Source of the DNA: Vibrio salilacus
Lineage (GTDB): Bacteria > Pseudomonadota > Gammaproteobacteria > Enterobacterales > Vibrionaceae
Assembly: GCF_002811245.1 (NCBI RefSeq)
Contig: NZ_NIVQ01000001.1
Coordinates: forward strand, 248,001-312,000
Length of the DNA stretch: 64,000 bases
Reading direction: 5' to 3'
Shown: piece by piece, positions 36,838-46,295 of the stretch
How positions within the stretch are numbered: position 1 is the stretch's first letter
Layout: each line of letters begins with the position of its first letter
The notes under the pieces: model-generated
Told to the model about the DNA's origin: nothing
What the model saw: only the letters and a program-made list of their open reading frames with translations
The model's database searches: none
Position numbers and translations under genes: made by a program

Positions 36838-37493
36838 TTAGCTCGCCCTCGATCAATTTTTATAATTTACTGCCTATCATTATATGAATTATGGAGCAGG
36901 CAATAACAGTAGGAATTTGGTAAGGAATGGATTTAATTTTCCAAAGGGTAAGAAAATATGGGTGATGGAGCTTCTCACACCACCCATCAAGCCAAATTAA
37001 GTTTGCTTCCCCCATGTACTCAAGCTTCTCCCCCGAATGAATCAGTAACCTGAATACCTACGTGACTTGAGTACTTTAAGCAAACCCTGCGGCATTGTAA
37101 CCAGTCACCATTACGTTGTGTTACTGGAAAGGGTTCTTACCATCCACTCTTGGATGTAGCTAGTTTGGAAAAATACGCCGCCTAAGACATCCTCCTAAGC
37201 AAAAAAAATGCAGGGGTAGTAGCAGGGGAGGAGCGATTTGAGGGAGTAGACTACATAGGGCGATCTAGCTCAAATATTTCTCTGTGTCTATGGTGCATTT
37301 GATCACATTAAACGATTAATTTGTGATGCCGGTCGCCATCCTATAACGATGGGGATCACGAAAATAGTTCATAATAGCAAGGGCGTAGGGAGTAGGAGGA
37401 TGAGTCTTTTGTCAGTTTGGCTGAGAATCACTGTTGAAATACGGCGAAACCTCAGGTTGCGCCCTACAACACAAATATAAAAAGGATATCAAC
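36838..37493. promoter_or_regulatory. malK-malE divergent control region with MalT-like and CRP-like sites
   Basis: 656 bases without a gene. MalT-box-like sequences (consensus GGGGAKGAGG) occur at 37225-37234 (GGGGAGGAGC, plus), 37396-37405 (GAGGATGAGT, plus, about 90 bases before malE) and 37025-37034 (minus, GGGGAGAAGC). CRP-like candidates are GGTGCATTTGATCACA (37292-37307) and TGTGATGCCGGTCGCC (about 37322-37337). The arrangement recalls the enterobacterial malK-malE promoter pair. Individual sites are weak matches. Confidence 0.6.
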
Positions 37494-38675
37494 ATGAAAA
37501 ACGCCCTAAGCACGGTGGCACTTGGCACTCTCGTTGCCCTTGGCTCATTTGGTGCAAACGCTGCTATCGAAGAAGGTCAACTTACTATCTGGATTAATGG
37601 CGATAAAGGCTACAATGGACTCGCTGAAGTAGGTAAACAATTTGAAGAAGACACAGGCATTAAAGTGACAGTTGCTCACCCTGATGCACTTCAAGACAAG
37701 TTCCCACAAACAGCATCGACTGGTGATGGTCCTGATATTGTGTTCTGGGCTCACGACCGCTTTGGTGGTTACGCAGAAGCAGGCCTGCTAGCGGAAATCA
37801 ACCCATCGAAAGAAATAAAAGAGGGTATCGTTGACTTTGCTTGGGATGCGGTGAAGTACAACGGCAAGCTTATTGGTTATCCAATCGCGGTTGAATCGCT
37901 ATCACTTATCTACAACAAAGATCTTGTGCCAAATCCACCTAAGAGCTGGGAAGACGTCGCGGCGATTGATGCCAAGCTTAAAGCCGATGGTAAGTCTGCG
38001 ATCATGTGGAACCTAAAAGAACCGTACTTCACATGGCCTTTGATGGCGGCTGACGGTGGCTATGCCTTCAAATATGGCGCAGCAGGCTACGATGTCAAAG
38101 ATGCGGGTATTGCCGGTGAAGGCGTAAAAGATGCGATGAACTTCGTTAAAGGTTTGGTTGATAAAGGCGTGATCTCTTCCGATATGGATTACTCCGTTTC
38201 TGAGTCTTCATTCAACCAAGGTAAGACCGCAATGACCATCAATGGTCCATGGGCTTGGGGTAACATCGAGAAGTCTGGTATTAACTATGGTGTGACGACA
38301 CTGCCTAGATTTAACGGCCAATCTTCTAAGCCATTCGTTGGTGTTCTTACTGCTGGTATCAGCACTGCGTCACCAAATAAAGATCTTGCGGTTGAATTTC
38401 TAGAGAATTACTTACTGACCAATGATGGTCTGCGTAAAGTGAACGATGACAAACCACTTGGCGCCGTTGCTCTAAACTCTTTCCAGCGTGAGCTTGATGC
38501 CGATACACGTATAGCGGCAACAATGGATAACGCAATGAATGGCGAAATTATGCCAAACATTCCTCAGATGAATGCTTTCTGGGGCAGCGCGAAGAACGCA
38601 ATCATCAACATTGTTGATGGCCGCCAATCAGTAAACGAAGCACTTGCTGACGCTGATAAACAAATGACTAAATAA
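37494..38675 (+). CDS. malE: Maltose/maltodextrin-binding periplasmic protein
   Basis: A 393-residue periplasmic receptor. ATG 37494 has a good ribosome site (AAAGGATATC) and gives the signal peptide [20 protein letters not shown] with cleavage after ANA. Mature sequence [22 protein letters not shown] matches E. coli MalE closely, as do [18 protein letters not shown] and the C-terminal [19 protein letters not shown]. It binds maltodextrins and hands them to MalFGK2. First gene of malEFG. Confidence 0.97.
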   Translation: MKNALSTVALGTLVALGSFGANAAIEEGQLTIWINGDKGYNGLAEVGKQFEEDTGIKVTVAHPDALQDKFPQTASTGDGPDIVFWAHDRFGGYAEAGLLAEINPSKEIKEGIVDFAWDAVKYNGKLIGYPIAVESLSLIYNKDLVPNPPKSWEDVAAIDAKLKADGKSAIMWNLKEPYFTWPLMAADGGYAFKYGAAGYDVKDAGIAGEGVKDAMNFVKGLVDKGVISSDMDYSVSESSFNQGKTAMTINGPWAWGNIEKSGINYGVTTLPRFNGQSSKPFVGVLTAGISTASPNKDLAVEFLENYLLTNDGLRKVNDDKPLGAVALNSFQRELDADTRIAATMDNAMNGEIMPNIPQMNAFWGSAKNAIINIVDGRQSVNEALADADKQMTK

Positions 38676-38748
38676 TTCATTACCCTTTTAAGGAGGGGGT
38701 AACTCCTCCTTCATTTCTCTTTTTATATTATCGCTAGCAGGTTCTCAT

Positions 38749-40323
38749 ATGCAGTCAGTTCAAGGTACAGATGTTATGACATCACCCACAACGAGCTTGC
38801 CTTCAAGTAAAAGTGTCTTAGTTAAGTGGGGGCTTCTCGGCTCTATCGGTATTCTTAACGGTTACGCGACAATCCTAATGTATTCACGAGGTGAGATGGC
38901 CTTTGCCCTTCTTACCGTCATTCTTACTGCTTTGGCACTTTTTATCTTTGGTAGTAAAAAGACCTATGCCCATCGCTATATCTACCCGGGTATTGCGGGG
39001 ATGATTTTGTTCATCCTATTCCCTTTGGCATACACCATTGGTCTTGCTTTTACAAACTACAGTGCAAAAAACCAACTCTCATACGAACGAGCACAGACTG
39101 TGTTGCTTGATCGAACCTTTCAAAGTGGCAAAAGTTATCCTTTCACTTTGTATAACACCGAGCAAGGTCAACGTATTGCGATTCAAGATGGCGATCAGCT
39201 TTTAGCTACTGACGCCTTTGATCTAGCGACCCTTTCGCTCTCTGACCTTGATCTTGCACCCGTTGACGGTATTGATGGTCACAAAGAGACAATTAAGACC
39301 ATCGTTCAAAACCGCCCGACGTTGTCTGAGTTAGATTTGCATTTACCAAACGGCGAAGACATTCGTATGAGTGGCCTACGTAAATTTGCCGCTGTCGTGC
39401 CATTGTATACCCTGCAAGACGACGGTGAGTCACTCTACAACAATCGTACTCAAGAGTTGCTACGTCCTAATCTTGATTCGGGCTTTTACCAACCGGTGGA
39501 TGATAGCGGTCAGTTTGTCGGTGACACTGTCTCACCGGGTTTTGTGGTTAACATTGGTAGCGATAACTTCGAGCGTGTATGGAAAGATGACGGCATTAAA
39601 GAACCGTTTATCAGTATCTTCATTTGGACGATTATCTTTTCGGCGGTGAGTGTGGCACTGACCGTATTTATCGGCCTGATTCTGGCCAGCGTAGTGCAGT
39701 GGGAAGCGTTGCAAGGACGTGCTATCTATCGTGTGTTACTGATTCTTCCTTATGCCGTACCAGCGTTCATCTCTATTCTGATCTTTAAAGGTTTATTCAA
39801 CCAAAGCTTTGGTGAAGTGAATATGGTTTTAGAAGGCCTGTTTGGCATCAGTCCTTCGTGGTTCTCTGACCCTATTCTGGCGAAAAGCATGATTCTTATC
39901 GTCAATACTTGGCTGGGTTTCCCTTATATGATGATTCTATGTATGGGGCTATTAAAAGCGATTCCTGATGATCTTTATGAAGCATCAGCGATTGACGGCT
40001 CGAACTTTATCTCTAACTTTACCAAGATCACCTTGCCGTTGATGATTAAACCGTTAACACCGTTATTAATTGCGGCCTTTGCTTTTAACTTCAACAACTT
40101 TGTTCTTATTCAGTTGCTGACTCAAGGTGGTCCAAACATGATTGGAACCTCAGAGCCAGCAGGCTACACCGACTTGCTTGTGAACTACACCTATCGCATT
40201 GCCTTTGAAGGCGCGGGCGGTCAAGACTTCGGCCTCGCAAGTGCAATCGCAACACTTATCTTCCTACTTGTAGGTGCGCTCGCGCTACTAAACCTACGTG
40301 TAACGAAAGTCGCTCAGGATTAA
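38749..40323 (+). CDS. malF: Maltose ABC transporter permease MalF
   Basis: A 524-residue inner-membrane permease with the extra N-terminal helices and the large periplasmic P2 loop (about 95-275) characteristic of MalF. The cytoplasmic EAA loop is [25 protein letters not shown] 38749 and ATG 38776 are both possible; the first has an AGCAGG ribosome site. It forms the heterodimeric channel with MalG. It follows malE by 73 bases and precedes malG by 10. Confidence 0.96.
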   Translation: MQSVQGTDVMTSPTTSLPSSKSVLVKWGLLGSIGILNGYATILMYSRGEMAFALLTVILTALALFIFGSKKTYAHRYIYPGIAGMILFILFPLAYTIGLAFTNYSAKNQLSYERAQTVLLDRTFQSGKSYPFTLYNTEQGQRIAIQDGDQLLATDAFDLATLSLSDLDLAPVDGIDGHKETIKTIVQNRPTLSELDLHLPNGEDIRMSGLRKFAAVVPLYTLQDDGESLYNNRTQELLRPNLDSGFYQPVDDSGQFVGDTVSPGFVVNIGSDNFERVWKDDGIKEPFISIFIWTIIFSAVSVALTVFIGLILASVVQWEALQGRAIYRVLLILPYAVPAFISILIFKGLFNQSFGEVNMVLEGLFGISPSWFSDPILAKSMILIVNTWLGFPYMMILCMGLLKAIPDDLYEASAIDGSNFISNFTKITLPLMIKPLTPLLIAAFAFNFNNFVLIQLLTQGGPNMIGTSEPAGYTDLLVNYTYRIAFEGAGGQDFGLASAIATLIFLLVGALALLNLRVTKVAQD

Positions 40324-40333
40324 GGAAACGAAA

Positions 40334-41224
40334 ATGGCAATGGTACAAGGTAACTCTTTAAAATACCGAGTGTGGGCGACTCATGTCGCTATGTGGGTGT
40401 TCCTATCACTGATTATCTTTCCACTACTGATGATTATCGCTATCTCGTTTCGTGAGGGTAACTTCGCCACGGGGAGCATCATCCCGGAAAATCCGTCTCT
40501 CGATCACTGGAAATTGGCACTCGGCTTCTCAATCACCAGCGCTGATGGCACCGTAACCCCACCGCCATTTCCGGTATTGACTTGGTTATGGAACTCGATA
40601 AAAGTTGCGGGCATCTCATCGATTATGATCGTGTGTTTATCAACGACTTCTGCTTATGCGTTTGCGCGGATGAAGTTCAAGGGTAAGAACACCATCTTAA
40701 AAGCGATGATGATTTTTCAAATGTTCCCTGCCGTATTGGCACTGGTTGCTCTTTATGCTCTGTTTGACAAGTTGGGTCAGTACATTCCGTTCTTGGGATT
40801 AAATACTCATGGTGGTCTGATCTTCTCGTACTTAGGCGGTATCGCTCTGCATGTATGGACAATCAAAGGTTACTTCGAAACCATCGATGGTTCGCTAGAA
40901 GAAGCCGCTGCGCTAGATGGTGCAACGCCTTGGCAAGCATTCAGATTGGTCCTACTACCCCTATCAGTGCCTATCTTGGCGGTCGTCTTCATTCTGTCAT
41001 TCATTATGATTGTAGGTGAAGTTCCGGTAGCATCTCTCCTGCTTTCTGATGTAAACTCTTACACATTAGCGGTTGGTATGCAGCAGTATTTGTACCCTCA
41101 GAACTACTTATGGGGCGACTTTGCAGCAGCAGCAGTGTTGTCTGCGCTACCAATTACCGTCGTATTCTTACTTGCGCAGCGTTGGTTGGTTGGAGGATTA
41201 ACCGCCGGCGGTGTGAAAGGGTAA
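40334..41224 (+). CDS. malG: Maltose ABC transporter permease MalG
   Basis: A 296-residue permease with six helices. The EAA loop is [22 protein letters not shown], and the C-terminal tail ending [13 protein letters not shown] is the MalG-specific segment that reaches into the transporter. It pairs with MalF. The TAA stop is followed by a hairpin at 41239 and then by a probable sRNA. Confidence 0.97.
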   Translation: MAMVQGNSLKYRVWATHVAMWVFLSLIIFPLLMIIAISFREGNFATGSIIPENPSLDHWKLALGFSITSADGTVTPPPFPVLTWLWNSIKVAGISSIMIVCLSTTSAYAFARMKFKGKNTILKAMMIFQMFPAVLALVALYALFDKLGQYIPFLGLNTHGGLIFSYLGGIALHVWTIKGYFETIDGSLEEAAALDGATPWQAFRLVLLPLSVPILAVVFILSFIMIVGEVPVASLLLSDVNSYTLAVGMQQYLYPQNYLWGDFAAAAVLSALPITVVFLLAQRWLVGGLTAGGVKG

Positions 41225-41238
41225 TAATAACGATAAGG

Positions 41239-41264
41239 GCGACTGCGAGGTCGCTCATTTTTTG
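41239..41264 (+). terminator. Terminator after malG
   Basis: Stem GCGAC (41239-41243) / GTCGC (41250-41254), then TCATTTTTTG. Short stem but a good U-run. Confidence 0.65.
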
Positions 41265-41387
41265 TCTCTACTTAACAATTTTGGTTTGGCCGCTGATCAG
41301 TTAAATAGAGAGCAGACCTGGCGTTACGCATAGCTGGCTGTTAGCAAGATTCCTTACTATTTGACTACTAACAGTTTTTGTAACCAA

Positions 41388-41413
41388 AACCCGGCTTTGT
41401 CCCGGGTTTTTTT
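41388..41413 (+). terminator. Strong terminator of the putative sRNA
   Basis: Stem ACCCGG (41389-41394) / CCGGGT (41402-41407), loop CTTTGTC, then TTTTTTT. Confidence 0.85.
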
Positions 41414-41511
41414 ATGTCTGCAATTGGTGCTCAACAGAGTATCAATTCCTTGATCAGGACTAAATCGCGATGTAATTATCCTGCGATTGATTATTTAATT
41501 CAGTATAACGC

Positions 41512-41772
41512 CTATAACTCACGACTCGACGGCGCGCAACCTAAGTGCCTCAGTAGCACATACAGACTTTCTTGCGAGAGTGCGACTTTGCGAAATAGGT
41601 CGGCAAAAAGGTCATCGCCGCCAAAACAAGTACGAATATAGTGATTAATCTGCTCGTCAGCGTAGCCTTCGACATACAGAGTCCGTACCCATTGGTATTC
41701 GACCGACTTTAGATTCGATAGTGTCGCTTCGGTCAACGTGGTATTACCAACAGCCAAGAGATATTCCTTCAT
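41512..41772 (-). CDS. Small protein of unknown function
   Basis: An 86-residue soluble protein that I do not recognise. It begins MKEYLLAVGNTTLTEATLSN and is mixed in composition with acidic stretches (GYADEQINHYIRT, GGDDLFADLFRKV) and an even codon pattern like the neighbours, with no signal peptide or membrane segment. It is probably alpha-helical. The start codon lies inside an inverted repeat (41763-41796), and the ribosome site is poor. It stands alone between the malG-side sRNA and the thioesterase. It is probably a Vibrio-specific hypothetical protein. Confidence 0.6.
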   Translation of the reverse strand: MKEYLLAVGNTTLTEATLSNLKSVEYQWVRTLYVEGYADEQINHYIRTCFGGDDLFADLFRKVALSQESLYVLLRHLGCAPSSREL

Positions 41773-41796
41773 TGACGCATTTCAGTATGAAGGAAT
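41763..41796. promoter_or_regulatory. Inverted repeat over the start of the 86-residue protein
   Basis: ATTCCTTCAT (41763-41772) and ATGAAGGAAT (41787-41796) form perfect 10-base arms. The first arm contains the start codon (minus strand). It could be an operator or an RNA hairpin that hides the start. Confidence 0.5.
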
Positions 41797-41879
41797 TTAA
41801 GCAAATCTAGATGAAGGAAAAATGACACTGGGCTTGATTAAAACCGGAGCGGTATAGCTCCGATTTGTTACCAAGGTCG

Positions 41880-42365
41880 TTATTTAAGGTACTTAACGTG
41901 AGCTTCCATCTCTTCACCAATCTGTTTGCGCATATTCATCAAACGAATGGCGGAATCACGCAGAGCAATATCTTCTGGTGTTTGAGGAGTCCACTCAGGG
42001 ATTTCGGTTGGTTTTCCGTGTTGATCCACCGCAACCATGATAACAATACAGTGCGTCGTGAGGCGATTTTTGAGCTTGGTCGGGTCACTAGCCTGAACAT
42101 CAATCGCGATATGCATTGAGGTTCGACCGGTATAAATGACCTTAGCGCTGACTTCAACCAAGTTACCCACATGAATGGGTGCGACAAAACGAATTCCGCC
42201 AGCATAGGCAGTAATACAGTATTTACCACTCCAAGCAGCGGCATTGGCGTAGGCGGCCAAATCTATCCACTTCATCACGGCGCCGCCGTGGACTTTGCCA
42301 CCAAAATTTACATCGCTCGGTTCGGCAAGAAAGCGCAGTGTGATATCGCGTTTACCCGTACTCAT
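41880..42365 (-). CDS. Acyl-CoA thioesterase, hotdog fold
   Basis: A 161-residue single-hotdog thioesterase of the YciA/BFIT-like group. The motif PSDVNFGGKVHGGAVMKWIDLAAY holds the HGG helix and the catalytic Asp position. GGIRFVAPIHVGNLVEVSAKV and TSMHIAIDVQAS complete the fold. It hydrolyses acyl-CoA to free acid and CoA; chain length cannot be told. Single gene with a normal start. A separate acyl-CoA ligase occurs 30 kb away but there is no link between them in the sequence. Confidence 0.9.
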   Translation of the reverse strand: MSTGKRDITLRFLAEPSDVNFGGKVHGGAVMKWIDLAAYANAAAWSGKYCITAYAGGIRFVAPIHVGNLVEVSAKVIYTGRTSMHIAIDVQASDPTKLKNRLTTHCIVIMVAVDQHGKPTEIPEWTPQTPEDIALRDSAIRLMNMRKQIGEEMEAHVKYLK

Positions 42366-42546
42366 CGGCTATTCCTAAGTTGTTATTGTTATCACTCTTT
42401 AATAACAAACCACATACTGTAGCGCAACCACTATTGATAACGATGGCTTTAGTTATAGCAAAAGGGCAGAAATGATGAGGCCTGAGTGGTCAAGGTTTGG
42501 CCGTTACACTCAAATGAATGAGAGCGCATGACAAATCGATTCACAC

Positions 42547-42759
42547 TTATTTTTTCGATACGTCTTCATATTCCCCTTCCAATACAGAGGCGTCGTTTTG
42601 CTGAGAAAACGCACTGCGTTGCATCTTGAGCGACTTCTCAATTTTTTTGCCTGTGATTAATGCGGCAATCGTTAATGGAATCGCTAGCATCAGACTGAAA
42701 AGAAGCGCGATAACGCCAACAAACAGAGCCAGAATAGTCGAAATAGTTTTATTCATCAT
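42547..42759 (-). CDS. Small single-helix membrane protein, unknown
   Basis: A 70-residue protein with one long hydrophobic segment (about 5-36, TISTILALFVGVIALLFSLM and following) and a charged cytoplasmic tail (KKIEKSLKMQRS, then ASVLEGEYEDVSKK). ATG 42759 has an AAGAGG ribosome site 5 bases away; a TTG just before it is not needed. Its length and layout suit a small inner-membrane protein conserved in vibrios. No function can be assigned. Confidence 0.7.
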   Translation of the reverse strand: MMNKTISTILALFVGVIALLFSLMLAIPLTIAALITGKKIEKSLKMQRSAFSQQNDASVLEGEYEDVSKK

Positions 42760-42822
42760 CAATACCTCTTACGTTATGCACAAAGTAACAAAATGAAAAT
42801 GAATCAAACATGAACGAGGAAG

Positions 42823-42855
42823 CAAAAAGGCCATCCTCACATAAATGAGGATGGC
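42823..42855 (-). terminator. Terminator of the GAPDH gene (minus strand)
   Basis: Perfect 10-bp stem GCCATCCTCA (42830-42839) / TGAGGATGGC (42846-42855). On the minus strand it is followed by CTTTTTGC. It lies about 85 bases after the gene's stop. Confidence 0.85.
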
Positions 42856-42939
42856 AATATGGGGGATTATTATAAGTATTATGTTGTGGAGTTTTGCTGG
42901 CGAAGGTGAGCTCCGCGATATTCTATAAACTATTAAGCG

Positions 42940-44376
42940 CTATTTGGTTGGGTAAGTTTTGTAACGTACACCCATCATCTGTTCCATACAGTGGACCACC
43001 TGACAGCTATAGCCAAATTCATTATCGTACCAGATGTATAAAACGCAGCGGTTGTCTTGCGCGATGGTCGCGGCGCCGTCAACCACACCAGCAAAGCGCG
43101 ATCCGACTAAGTCGGTTGACACCACTTCTGTCGATTCGGTGTAGTCTATTTGAGCAGACAGCTCAGACGTTAGCGCCATTTCTCTGAGGTAAGTATTAAG
43201 CGCTTCTTTATCAGTGCCTTTCTCAAGGTTGAGGTTGGCAATGGCCATAGAAACGTTAGGCGTTGGAACTCGAATCGCATTACCCGTGAGTTTACCTGCA
43301 AGTTCAGGCAGCGCTTTCGCGACTGCTTTTGCTGCGCCAGTCTCGGTTAACACCATGTTTAACGATGCACTACGACCACGACGTTCACCTGAGTGGAAGT
43401 TATCAATCAGGTTTTGGTCGTTGGTGAATGAGTGCACGGTTTCTATGTGGCCAGACACTACGCCAAACTCATCGTTAATCGCTTTAAGGATTGGGGTAAT
43501 TGCGTTGGTCGTGCAGCTTGCCGCAGAGATAATGGTATCTTGAGGTTCAATAACCGCTTCGTTGACGCCAAAGACCACGTTCTTGATCTCGCCTTTACCA
43601 GGAGCGGTGAGCAGCACTTTCTTCGCGCCTTGACACAATAAATGCTGACTTAGGCCTTCTGCATCGCGCCATACACCGGTGTTATCAACCACAAGTGCAT
43701 TGTTGATACCAAAGCGAGTATAATTCACTTCTTCAGGTTTGTTGGCGTAAATAAACTGAATGTAGTTGCCGTTGGCGATGATGGCTTTACGCTCTTCATC
43801 GACCACAATACTGCCGTTAAATTGTCCGTGAACCGAGTCACGACGAAGTAGGCTAGCACGTTTTTCTAAATCGCCTTTTTTTCCGCCTCGAACTACCACT
43901 GCACGCAAACGCAGCGGGTAACCCGGACCTGACTTTTCAACCAGTAAACGAGTCAGCAGGCGGCCAATGCGACCGAAGCCATACAGCACAACATCACGAG
44001 GCTCAGTGACGGTTTCGCCGTTCATTGCTCCGATTAAAGCGGTATGCAAAAAGTCTTTTACGCCGTGTTCGTCATCGCGACCTTGCCAAAATTGATGCGC
44101 GAGTTGGCCAACGTCAATACGACATGGAGAGAGCTCCATTTCGGCTAGGGCTTTAATCAGAGGTAGGGTTTGCTGAGGCGTTAGCGCGGTGCCAGTATAG
44201 CGGCGGGCTAAGCGATGCGTTTTAATGATGTCAATTGTCGCCGCGTTAACTAGAGTTTTACCAAAAAGTAGAACTTCAACGCCCTTATGGCGATAAAGCT
44301 GGCTAAGAAGTGGAGAGATAGTTTCCGCAATCGTTTGGCTGACTTGCCAATCTAGGAGATGTTTCTCTGGGCTCAT
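42940..44376 (-). CDS. Long-form glyceraldehyde-3-phosphate dehydrogenase
   Basis: A 478-residue GAPDH, about 140 residues longer than the housekeeping enzyme because of an N-terminal extension (about 1-125) of unknown role. The NAD-binding start is VVLYGFGRIGRLLTRLLVEK. The catalytic cysteine is C288 in AASCTTNAITP, and the substrate block RRGRSASLNMVLTETGAAKA with the C-terminal WYDNEFGYSCQVV is intact. Such long GapA/GapB-like proteins occur as second copies in Vibrio, Shewanella and relatives. They may act in gluconeogenesis or with NADP, which I infer only. Single gene with its own terminator. Confidence 0.9.
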   Translation of the reverse strand: MSPEKHLLDWQVSQTIAETISPLLSQLYRHKGVEVLLFGKTLVNAATIDIIKTHRLARRYTGTALTPQQTLPLIKALAEMELSPCRIDVGQLAHQFWQGRDDEHGVKDFLHTALIGAMNGETVTEPRDVVLYGFGRIGRLLTRLLVEKSGPGYPLRLRAVVVRGGKKGDLEKRASLLRRDSVHGQFNGSIVVDEERKAIIANGNYIQFIYANKPEEVNYTRFGINNALVVDNTGVWRDAEGLSQHLLCQGAKKVLLTAPGKGEIKNVVFGVNEAVIEPQDTIISAASCTTNAITPILKAINDEFGVVSGHIETVHSFTNDQNLIDNFHSGERRGRSASLNMVLTETGAAKAVAKALPELAGKLTGNAIRVPTPNVSMAIANLNLEKGTDKEALNTYLREMALTSELSAQIDYTESTEVVSTDLVGSRFAGVVDGAATIAQDNRCVLYIWYDNEFGYSCQVVHCMEQMMGVRYKTYPTK

Positions 44377-44998
44377 TGTATGTTAGACCTTTCGCGTTTT
44401 GGGGGACTGACTCTACTTTGCATTTGTAGGGGTGCTGGTAGAGGGAATAAAACTTGTGTTAATTTTGTAGTTTTTATGCGGCAGGATTGTAATGCCTAAC
44501 ATCTTATTCTGCTAGAAAAATTAATGTTCATATCTTATGCTGTTAAATAGGTTGATAGTGGCGATTGATACTGTAAATTTACGCCTGTTTATACTATTGA
44601 CATTTTTTGATTAGAAGACTTAATTTTCGACTAAAAATACTTGAAGCACATTAATTATGTAATAGTTTGCCATATTTAAAGGTAGTAAGGCGATATTGAT
44701 CACGTATTCTACTCAATTAGTGAATAAGAAAGCGCAATATTGAGTTCGACTTTACAACAATAGTGAAAGAGGCAGTTGAAAGGCCATGTAACGTTGATAG
44801 CAGACAAAAATTTCCGCCTTTAATGGTCAGTTTTTCCAATTAGTAGCGCAAAAACTTGCCAATGGCGCAAACGATGCGCTCAAGTAGAGGGATATGGTGA
44901 CACAATGCGATTAAAGGAGTGATTAAGGCGTATCAAATAGCGCTGCGCAACAACGGATGGTCGTTTGGCGCGCAGCGGCAGTGACGCACTCGCTGGTA
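44377..44998. other. Long intergenic region upstream of the GAPDH gene
   Basis: 622 bases with low coding character. It must hold the minus-strand gap promoter. Near the right end a G/C-rich inverted repeat (CGCTGCGC...GCGCAGCG, about 44941-44978) probably ends the dCMP deaminase transcript on the minus strand. Nothing else is recognised. Confidence 0.4.
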
Positions 44999-45442
44999 TT
45001 AACTAATATCGGCGAGAGGCAGCCAGTTTACTTTGACCCCGGCTTGAAGGAACATTTCTTGACTGACTTTGATTTTATCTCCCCAGCGAGACAAAAAATC
45101 CGATGTTTGTTCAGGGCAGTGCACTGCGGATATACCGGTTTGAATAATTTTTGCTGCGCAGTTTGGGCAGGGAAAGTGGGTCACCCAAATTTCGCAGCCA
45201 TCTAAATCCCTTTTTGCAAAAAGTATGGCGTTCTCTTCGGCATGTAGGGTTTTGAGGTATTTCATTTCACGATCGTCAGTCATTGCGCTATCTGAAATGC
45301 CGTGCGGATAGCCGTTAAAGCCGACAGAGACAATGCGGTTTTGCTTAGTAATGACGGCGCCAACTTGAGTGGAGGGATCTTTACTCCAAGAGCCAACAAG
45401 TTCTGCCATTTGGTAAAAGCGTTGCGCCCATTTAGAAATCAT
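44999..45442 (-). CDS. Deoxycytidylate (dCMP) deaminase family protein
   Basis: A 147-residue zinc deaminase of the ComEB type. Zinc ligands are H67 in LHAEENAI (E69 is the proton shuttle) and C92/C95 in PCPNCAAKI. The N-terminus KWAQRFYQMAELVGSWSKDP and the GFNGYPHGISD substrate loop identify it as dCMP rather than cytidine deaminase. It makes dUMP for thymidylate synthesis. Single gene. Its upstream region leads to the csrB control sequences on the other strand. Confidence 0.9.
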   Translation of the reverse strand: MISKWAQRFYQMAELVGSWSKDPSTQVGAVITKQNRIVSVGFNGYPHGISDSAMTDDREMKYLKTLHAEENAILFAKRDLDGCEIWVTHFPCPNCAAKIIQTGISAVHCPEQTSDFLSRWGDKIKVSQEMFLQAGVKVNWLPLADIS

Positions 45443-45640
45443 TCAATCTTCCTTTACGAGGTAGGGTAATAAGCCGTGTAATGTGGATGCGTTCATAATA
45501 TCCTAATTTCTGAATCGATAGTCCAGAAAAAACTCGCATATTGCGCAACGGCGATTGACCGACTTGCGATGTCCAGTGTCCCTGATCACAATTCGCGTTG
45601 AACGGAAAATGACCGTTATTGAGATATTACCCTGCAGACT

Positions 45641-45658
45641 TGTAAGAGATCTCTTACG
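45641..45658. promoter_or_regulatory. VarA/GacA/UvrY-type box upstream of csrB
   Basis: TGTAAGAGATCTCTTACG matches the TGTAAG-N6-CTTACA upstream activating sequence with a single end mismatch. It lies about 175 bases before the predicted csrB start, the usual distance. It implies control by the VarS/VarA two-component system. Confidence 0.8.
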
Positions 45659-45782
45659 GCGTCGTGAGCGATGTTAGAAAGCAAGCCAGGAAAATAGCTA
45701 GATATAAGTCATAACTATTTAATTTATATTGATTTTTGTGTTTTTTGGGCAATTTCCATGAAGTATTTTCTTGAAAATATGA

Positions 45783-45810
45783 TTGTGAAAGTGACTCAAT
45801 CGAATAATCT
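45783..45810 (+). promoter_or_regulatory. Probable csrB promoter
   Basis: TTGTGA (45783-45788), 16-base spacer, TAATCT (45805-45810). It places the start near 45816-45818, just before the first GGA motif. Confidence 0.5.
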
Positions 45811-45815
45811 TAAGT

Positions 45816-46163
45816 GGTCAGCAAGGAGCAGACACGGAACAGGAAAGACCCACGGAAAGGTCATCTTCAGGATGAAGATTCGATTATTCAGGATGAATAA
45901 TTGGCATGGAAAGCGAAGGACATTGGCTGGACGCTAGTAACTAGGATGGTTACACAAGGAAAGGCAATGGACACTTAACGGACTAAGGCAACCTCTATCA
46001 GGATGATAGAATCAGGGACACCGCTAGGAAGGCGATGATAAGGAAAGTGCTGAAGGATTCAGCCTACTATCAAGGAATAGATGCAGGGAGCACCTATTAG
46101 TAGCCGGATTGCTGCGAGTAAGAATAGGCCCCACTAGGCGAGAGTTTAGTGGGGTTTTCTTTT
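45816..46163 (+). ncRNA. csrB: CsrB-family regulatory RNA
   Basis: About 348 non-coding bases with about 20 GGA motifs, many in hairpin loops: CTTCAGGATGAAG, ATTCAGGATGAAT, TATCAGGATGATA. The 3' part GCAGGGAGCA...GTAGCCGGATTGCTGCGA matches the end of E. coli CsrB as I remember it. The RNA sequesters the translational regulator CsrA, which binds the GGA loops, and so frees CsrA target mRNAs; in Vibrio this feeds the quorum-sensing circuit. Vibrios carry several copies (CsrB, C, D) and I cannot say which this is. A VarA-type box lies upstream and a rho-independent terminator at 46129-46163 ends it. Confidence 0.92.
46129..46163 (+). terminator. csrB terminator
   Basis: Stem CCCCACTA (46129-46136) / TAGTGGGG (46147-46154), then TTTTCTTTT. 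Confidence 0.9.
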
Positions 46164-46263
46164 GCGTGAAAGGTATGGTTACAAGAGGCGATATCAGCGT
46201 TAGTTTGCCTTTTTGCTACCTGCTACTTTTTTCTATCTGTTCTGTTAACAACAAAATAATGGC

Positions 46264-46295
46264 AAAAAAAAGCCAACCTCAAGGAGTGAGATTGG
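46264..46295 (-). terminator. Distal terminator after mgtE (minus strand)
   Basis: Read on the minus strand: CCAATCTCA / TGAGGTTGG stem (one wobble) followed by CTTTTTTTT. It lies about 230 bases beyond the mgtE stop. The intervening 46296-46525 contains two more hairpins (GTGAAC/GTTCAC at 46307-46325; TGACCCT/AGGGTCA at 46347-46370). The gap 46164-46525 holds no ORF. Confidence 0.75.

Larger units (their letters stand above)
41225..41413 (+). ncRNA. micX: Probable MicX-like small RNA downstream of malG
   Basis: From memory, the V. cholerae sRNA MicX (formerly A10) is encoded overlapping the 3' end of the malG gene VCA0943. Here the same position holds about 190 non-coding bases between the malG stop and a very strong terminator at 41388-41413. 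The extent is uncertain: the 5' end could lie inside malG, or the stable form could start after the first hairpin. I cannot compare the sequence with MicX, so this rests on synteny and the terminator. An Hfq-type 3' end (U-run after a GC stem) is present. Confidence 0.5.
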
